The notes beneath the pieces are model-generated. The model ran no database searches. It saw only the letters and a list, made by a program, of their open reading frames with translations, and had not been told where the DNA came from. The position numbers and the translations under genes are program-made. A stretch of 64,000 nt of DNA from an uncultured Paraglaciecola sp. (GTDB lineage Bacteria > Pseudomonadota > Gammaproteobacteria > Enterobacterales > Alteromonadaceae), in assembly GCF_937123705.1 (NCBI RefSeq), contig NZ_CAKZKO010000164.1:1-64000 (forward strand). The letters are read 5' to 3'. Below are positions 58,587 to 64,000 of the stretch, one piece after another; within the stretch, counting starts at the first letter, position 1, and each line of letters begins with the position of its first letter.

Positions 58587-59921
58587 ATGCGAACCTTTAG
58601 CTCCATACAACTTATAGCGATATTAACCAGTTGCTTACTGGTGGCTTTCAGCCCTGCAGGTTTTGCCAAAAATACCATTGAAGGACTGCGCATTTGGCCC
58701 TCTCCTAATAGTACACGCTTAGTGTTTGATTTAGCCGAAGCACCAAAATATAGCTACTTCACCTTAAAAAGCCCACAAAGATTAGTAATAGACGTAGAAA
58801 ACACCCCAAAAAATTTCGATTTCAGCCACATAGTTAATGAAAGTAAACTCGTTAAAAAAGTGCGATATAGCACAGCTAAAAATGCTCAATCCGTTCGTAT
58901 AGTCATAGAATTGAACAAAAAACTCGAAAAGAATATTTTTGCGCTACCACCCACCGCACCCTACGGTAATAGATTAGTAATTGATTTAAACGATCCTATT
59001 TCGACTGCGCCACAGATTGTATTGGATTCAAAATCTAGCATCGACAGAGACATAGTGATAGTGATAGATGCGGGGCACGGGGGTGAAGATCCAGGCTCAA
59101 TAGGCCCAGGTGGCAGTTATGAAAAGAATGTCACTTTAGGCATAGCAAAACGCTTTAAGCATTTGATTAACAAAGAAAAAGGCATGAAAGCTGTGATGAC
59201 ACGCAGCGGTGATTATTATATTTCTCCTAATCAGCGCCCGCAACTCGCCCGAAAACACAAAGCAGATATGTTTATATCCATACACGCCGATGCTTTTACC
59301 ACACCTCATCCTAGAGGTGCCTCGGTGTGGGTATTATCGATGAAAAGAGCCAATACCGAACTAGGTCGCTGGATGGAAAGAACCGAACGCCACTCTGAAT
59401 TGTTAGGCGGCGCCGCCGAAATCATTCAAGATACGGCCAATGAACGATATTTGGCCCAAGCCTTACTCGATATGTCGATGGATCATTCGTTAACCACCAG
59501 CTACGACGTCAGTCGCGATATGATCAAGCACCTCAGTAAGGTCACAAAACTGCACAAGAAGATCCCGCAAGCAGCCAGTCTTGCGGTTCTAACCTCACCT
59601 GATATCCCGTCAATATTGGTTGAGACTGGATTTATTTCCAATCCTCAAGAGGAGAAAAATCTGAACTGGTCAAAGTACCGACAAAAGTTGGCACAATCTG
59701 TATTTAACGGACTAAAGCAGCACTTTAAAGACTCACCTCCAGATGGTTCGTTATGGGCCAAATGGAAGCAAGAAAAACGCACTCATAGAGTCCGCAGTGG
59801 TGAATCCTTATCCTTACTGGCACAACGTTATAATGTGCAGCTTAGTCAGCTAAAAAAGGCCAATAATCTTAATAGCAATATGGTGCGAATTGGACAAGTT
59901 CTGACGATACCTAGCACCTAA
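58587..59921 (+). CDS. amiC: N-acetylmuramoyl-L-alanine amidase with AMIN and LysM domains
   Basis: A 444-residue periplasmic zinc amidase that splits septal peptidoglycan. The signal peptide ends near GFAKN. An AMIN domain follows (RIWPSPNSTRLVFDL). The Amidase_3 domain shows IVIDAGHGGEDPGS (zinc His, Glu), MFISIHADAF (His) and ILVETGFISN (Glu). The C-terminal LysM reads HRVRSGESLSLLAQRYNV. AmiB/AmiC-like; the C-terminal LysM favours the AmiB type. The ATG at 58587 begins the signal peptide. Confidence 0.9.
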   Translation: MRTFSSIQLIAILTSCLLVAFSPAGFAKNTIEGLRIWPSPNSTRLVFDLAEAPKYSYFTLKSPQRLVIDVENTPKNFDFSHIVNESKLVKKVRYSTAKNAQSVRIVIELNKKLEKNIFALPPTAPYGNRLVIDLNDPISTAPQIVLDSKSSIDRDIVIVIDAGHGGEDPGSIGPGGSYEKNVTLGIAKRFKHLINKEKGMKAVMTRSGDYYISPNQRPQLARKHKADMFISIHADAFTTPHPRGASVWVLSMKRANTELGRWMERTERHSELLGGAAEIIQDTANERYLAQALLDMSMDHSLTTSYDVSRDMIKHLSKVTKLHKKIPQAASLAVLTSPDIPSILVETGFISNPQEEKNLNWSKYRQKLAQSVFNGLKQHFKDSPPDGSLWAKWKQEKRTHRVRSGESLSLLAQRYNVQLSQLKKANNLNSNMVRIGQVLTIPST

Positions 59922-59960
59922 TTTCATCTTACACTCAGCATAAATACTAGGGTCATTGTT

Positions 59961-61781
59961 TTGCCAATTCAAATTCTTCCCGCTAGATTAGCTAACCAAA
60001 TTGCCGCTGGTGAAGTAGTCGAACGACCTGCTTCTGTGGTCAAAGAACTAGTGGAGAATAGTCTAGACTCTGGAGCCACATCTATTGATATTGAAATCGA
60101 GAAAGGCGGGCATAAAAAAATACTTATCCGCGACAACGGCAGCGGCATTCCCCAAGACGAACTCCCATTAGCTTTAAGCCGTCACGCCACCAGTAAAATT
60201 GCCAAATTAGATGATTTAGAAGCCATTAACAGTTTAGGATTTCGGGGAGAAGCCCTGGCCAGTATCAGTTCGGTGGCACGTTTGACTTTAAGCTCTAAAC
60301 CTAAAGAGCAAAGTCAAGCGTGGCAAGCTCACTGTGAAGGGCGAGATATGCAAGTGCAACTTAATCCAGTCGCCCACCCCGATGGCAGCAGCGTTGATGT
60401 GGTGGATTTATTCTTTAATACCCCTGCCAGACGTAAATTTTTAAAGACCGAAAAAACTGAGTTTAGCCATATAGATGAGGTAGTCAGGCGCATTGCCCTT
60501 AGCCGATTTGATGTCAGTTTTAGTCTTAAACATAATGGTAAACTACTGCGCAGATATCCAGCCGTAAAACTGCAAAACACCGAGCTAAAACGCATCAGCG
60601 CCATTTGTGGTAACGCATTTTCAGAGCATTGCATCGAGCTCAATAGTCAGTATCAACAACTAGAGCTAAAAGGCTGGTTAGCTCAACCCGATCAAATGGC
60701 ATCCCATGGTGGCTTTCAGTATTTTTATGTAAATGGCCGCATGATGCGCGATAAACTGATTAACCACGCGGTTCGTCAAGCCTTTGAGGGGCTAGTTGGC
60801 GATGAGGTCTCCCTATCTTATGTGCTTTATTTAAGCATAGAGCCCAGTCAAATTGATGTTAATGTTCACCCCGCCAAACATGAAGTGCGTTTCCACCAAG
60901 CCCGTTTAGTTCATGACTTTATTTACCGCGCTTTAACTGATTCTTTAAATCAGTTTTTTAAACAAGGACAGCAATCCTCAACTCCTGAAGCAAAAGTGTT
61001 GCCACAAGCCATACCAAAACATGACTATATTCAACCCTTACAGCGAGCTAGCGCTGCAACTATGGTTCATGAACAATTACCTCGACATTCCGGCTTTGGC
61101 ACGCAACACCCTAGCGCCTCTAGAAACCTAACTAGCAAAGATAAGGCGCAACACTTAGTCAATTCTTCAGAGGTTATCAATCAAGCATCGGTAAACTATC
61201 AACAACTCATGACCCCTGCCCAGTTAGGCAAGCCTAAGGTTGCGGAACAAAGCCATGCAGCTATAGGGCAATGGCTGCAAATAAACGACAATCAACTATT
61301 GGTCAGCATTGCACAACAATTTTATTTGCTAGAAACACAGGCTTTGTATCTGGCTGTTTTATCCCAACTCTATTCAGATACCAAGCCAGTAAGCCAGCCC
61401 TTACTGATGCCCATTTCCATATCTGCCACACCAGAGTTACTGGCGAAAGCCAAGTCTCTTTACCAGCCACTAATAGAAAACAGTGTGGAAATTGGTTGGA
61501 CACCCAACAGAATTATTTTACGTAAAGTACCCGCTGGACTACGGCAGCTTAGGTGGGCAGAATGTTTAGAACATGTGTTGCAATGCAAAGCAACAGATAG
61601 CAAAGAAGTTTGCGAGCACCTACTTAGCTGCATTGCCTCGAACCAAGAAATTAGCGTTAATCAAATCCAAGAATTGTGGCAACAGTTTGTTCATATATCG
61701 AAAGACTTAGAACACGCAATGTCTCGAATAGGTAAAGTTGTGCCCTTACAAGAATTGTTAAGTACCCATGAAAACAGATAA
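59961..61781 (+). CDS. mutL: DNA mismatch repair protein MutL
   Basis: A 606-residue GHKL ATPase coordinating mismatch repair. The N-terminus [20 protein letters not shown] matches MutL, so the start is the TTG at 59961; no nearby ATG fits. It has IRDNGSGI and the [10 protein letters not shown] lid, then [12 protein letters not shown] and [13 protein letters not shown]. The linker (about 335-430) is poorly conserved as expected; a compact C-terminal dimerisation domain follows, with no visible endonuclease motif. Confidence 0.95.
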   Translation: MPIQILPARLANQIAAGEVVERPASVVKELVENSLDSGATSIDIEIEKGGHKKILIRDNGSGIPQDELPLALSRHATSKIAKLDDLEAINSLGFRGEALASISSVARLTLSSKPKEQSQAWQAHCEGRDMQVQLNPVAHPDGSSVDVVDLFFNTPARRKFLKTEKTEFSHIDEVVRRIALSRFDVSFSLKHNGKLLRRYPAVKLQNTELKRISAICGNAFSEHCIELNSQYQQLELKGWLAQPDQMASHGGFQYFYVNGRMMRDKLINHAVRQAFEGLVGDEVSLSYVLYLSIEPSQIDVNVHPAKHEVRFHQARLVHDFIYRALTDSLNQFFKQGQQSSTPEAKVLPQAIPKHDYIQPLQRASAATMVHEQLPRHSGFGTQHPSASRNLTSKDKAQHLVNSSEVINQASVNYQQLMTPAQLGKPKVAEQSHAAIGQWLQINDNQLLVSIAQQFYLLETQALYLAVLSQLYSDTKPVSQPLLMPISISATPELLAKAKSLYQPLIENSVEIGWTPNRIILRKVPAGLRQLRWAECLEHVLQCKATDSKEVCEHLLSCIASNQEISVNQIQELWQQFVHISKDLEHAMSRIGKVVPLQELLSTHENR

Positions 61782-62709
61782 AAACCAATCCGAGCAAGCT
61801 TTACCACCAGCGATATTTTTAATGGGGCCTACTGCATCGGGGAAAACAGCTCTCGCTATTGAACTATGCGAAAACCTGCCCTGCGAAATAATCAGTGTCG
61901 ATTCTGCATTGATCTATCGTGGAATGGATATAGGCACAGCCAAGCCTAATGCCGAAGAATTAGCAAGAGCACCACATCAGTTAATCGATATTCTCGATCC
62001 CGCGCAAAGTTATTCGGTGGCAGAATTTCGCAAAGATGCCCTTTTAGCCATGCAAGACATCACATCGAGGGGCAAGATCCCACTTTTGGTTGGCGGCACT
62101 ATGATGTATTACAAAGCCTTAGTTGACGGCCTTTCTCCATTACCTGAATCTGATCAAAGCGTAAGACGAGGTATAGAAGCTAAAGCCGAAGAAAACGGCT
62201 GGCAAGCCCTACATGACGAACTTGCCCATGTCGACCCAAGTTCTGCAAAACGTATTCATCCAAATGATCCACAGCGCCTAATCAGGGCATTGGAAGTATA
62301 TCAGCTTACGCAACGCTCAATGACAGACTTGATGGCCACCAAGTCTGCCCCCATTCCATATAACATCAAGCAGTTTTGTATCGCTCCAGATGATCGTAAA
62401 GTATTACATCAACGTATTGCTCAGCGTTTTCAAATAATGGTCGATACAGGATTTCAAGAAGAAGTAGAGATGCTTAAAGATAGAGGCGATTTGCATTTAA
62501 ACTTACCCTCAATTAGATGCGTTGGCTATCGTCAAATGTGGCAGTATCTCGATGGCGATTTTGATTTTAACGAAATGCGTGAAAAATCTATTGCCGCAAC
62601 ACGACAATTAGCCAAAAGACAACTCACTTGGCTAAGAGGGTGGAAAGATCTTCATATGCTTGAAACCTTTGCTTCTGATAATATGTCAAAAGTTCTAAAG
62701 CAAAGATAA
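61768..62709 (+). CDS. miaA: tRNA dimethylallyltransferase
   Basis: A 313-residue enzyme that prenylates A37 of tRNAs reading U. The P-loop is [43 protein letters not shown] and [14 protein letters not shown] are hallmark blocks. It overlaps mutL by 14 bp and precedes hfq, the standard gammaproteobacterial order. Confidence 0.95.
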   Translation: MKTDKNQSEQALPPAIFLMGPTASGKTALAIELCENLPCEIISVDSALIYRGMDIGTAKPNAEELARAPHQLIDILDPAQSYSVAEFRKDALLAMQDITSRGKIPLLVGGTMMYYKALVDGLSPLPESDQSVRRGIEAKAEENGWQALHDELAHVDPSSAKRIHPNDPQRLIRALEVYQLTQRSMTDLMATKSAPIPYNIKQFCIAPDDRKVLHQRIAQRFQIMVDTGFQEEVEMLKDRGDLHLNLPSIRCVGYRQMWQYLDGDFDFNEMREKSIAATRQLAKRQLTWLRGWKDLHMLETFASDNMSKVLKQR

Positions 62710-62769
62710 ACAGCCCCCTGTGTGGCCTATACAGCTATATGTTTTTCTGTATAATCATTTTCAGGGTAA

Positions 62770-63045
<276 letters not shown>

Positions 63046-63066
63046 ATATGGTTTTAGGAGAGCGGC

Positions 63067-64000
63067 TTGTTTGACCGTTATGAAGCAGGTGAACAAGCTG
63101 TTTTAGTACATGTTGATTTTGCTGATGAAAATAGCAAAGAAGATTTATTAGAGTTGCAACTACTGGTATCTTCAGCAGGTGTGAATGCCATAGATGTAGT
63201 CACAGGTTCGCGGCAGGCACCCCAAGCACGTTACTTCGTAGGTAGCGGTAAAGCTGAAGAAATTGCTAATGCCGTCAGAGCCCAGCAAGCTGACGTGGTG
63301 ATTTTTAATCATAGCTTGTCTCCCTCGCAAGAACGTAACCTAGAGCAATTATGTCAGTGTAGAGTGCTCGACCGCACGGCGCTGATCCTCGATATTTTTG
63401 CGCAACGTGCCCGTACCCACGAAGGTAAGTTACAAGTAGAGTTGGCGCAACTTCGCCACATCAGCACGCGATTAATTCGAGGCTGGACTCACTTAGATAA
63501 ACAAAAAGGTGGTATAGGCTTACGTGGCCCTGGTGAGAGTCAACTTGAAACAGACAGACGATTATTGCGAGCGCGGATCAAAGCGATTCAAAAACGCCTC
63601 GATAAAGTACAAAAACAACGTGAACAAGGCAGACGCGCTAGGATAAGGGCGGAGATCCCAACGGTTTCTTTAGTGGGTTATACTAACGCAGGCAAATCAA
63701 CTTTATTTAATACCATGACAGAGTCGGCTGTTTATGCCGCAGATCAACTGTTTGCCACACTTGACCCAACGCTTAGAAAGATCCAGTTACAAGATGTAGG
63801 CGCAGCAATTCTTGCAGACACGGTTGGTTTTATCCGTCATCTCCCCCATGATCTAATTGCAGCCTTCAAAGCAACCCTGCAAGAAACTCAGCAAGCAAAC
63901 TTGCTATTGCATGTAGTTGATTATTCAGATGATCAGTTTCAAGAGAATACCGAGCAGGTCAATGAAGTGTTAGAAGAGATAAAGGCTGATGACATTCAGC
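63067..64000 (+). CDS. hflX: GTPase HflX, 3' end outside window
   Basis: The first 311 residues of the ribosome-splitting GTPase HflX. It starts with TTG at 63067 ([15 protein letters not shown]) 6 bases after [44 protein letters not shown] and the G1 motif [12 protein letters not shown] are all present, with G3 [10 protein letters not shown]. The window ends inside the GTPase domain. Confidence 0.95.
   Translation, partial: MFDRYEAGEQAVLVHVDFADENSKEDLLELQLLVSSAGVNAIDVVTGSRQAPQARYFVGSGKAEEIANAVRAQQADVVIFNHSLSPSQERNLEQLCQCRVLDRTALILDIFAQRARTHEGKLQVELAQLRHISTRLIRGWTHLDKQKGGIGLRGPGESQLETDRRLLRARIKAIQKRLDKVQKQREQGRRARIRAEIPTVSLVGYTNAGKSTLFNTMTESAVYAADQLFATLDPTLRKIQLQDVGAAILADTVGFIRHLPHDLIAAFKATLQETQQANLLLHVVDYSDDQFQENTEQVNEVLEEIKADDIQ

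Overview
The window looks like chromosome of a marine gammaproteobacterium of the Alteromonadales (Alteromonas/Paraglaciecola/Glaciecola type). The evidence is the order tsaE-amiC-mutL-miaA-hfq-hflX on the right, a large TonB-dependent receptor beside a LytS/LytR-type pair, a rimK cluster and an S9 dipeptidyl peptidase. The genus is an inference; no rRNA or tRNA gene was recognised.

Positions 1 to about 32,209 are a mobile genomic island whose right end sits inside dinB (DNA polymerase IV). Only the dinB codons from the tenth onward remain next to the island, and an island-derived stop lies six codons upstream of them. Next to the junction lies a four-gene, end-overlapping recombination operon read leftward: three tyrosine-recombinase-type proteins (402, 754 and 905 aa) and a 159 aa basic protein. 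This matches the ginABCD module that defines GInt islands. The left end of the island is outside the window.

Island cargo, left to right: the 3' part of a CzcA-type RND pump; a MerR-controlled divergent unit (transglutaminase-like protein plus CDF zinc/cadmium exporter); a small mercury unit (merR, merC, GDCCVxC protein, no merA seen); a copper/silver unit (CopL-like protein, DUF411/CopG, CusC, CusB with two CusF-like domains, CusA, CopC, CopD, a decayed NTF2-like gene, a MerR regulator, the CopA ATPase and a cupredoxin); a glutaredoxin-MauE membrane protein; a KfrA-like gene under a 32-bp palindrome; a serine recombinase preceded by a res-like repeat array; and a complete qatABCD anti-phage operon packed 11 bp behind the recombinase. 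Metal resistance and phage defence therefore travel on one element.

Positions 32,210 to 64,000 are core-like: the dinB remnant, two convergent mscS-type channels, a leftward rimK / aspartoacylase / RimB-like protease / mscS operon, zntB, an MFS transporter and DUF1653 gene, the TonB receptor with a divergent LytS/LytTR pair, an MBL-fold hydrolase, an amidohydrolase, a PLP-dependent dehydratase, a PH-domain protein, a DPP-IV-type peptidase, trmN6, queG, nnrE-nnrD, tsaE, amiC, mutL, miaA, hfq and the start of hflX. Two intergenic stretches (46.63-46.85 kb and 50.5-51.1 kb) hold repeat structures with nested inverted repeats that do not look coding.

All calls rest on reading the sequence; no database search was run.
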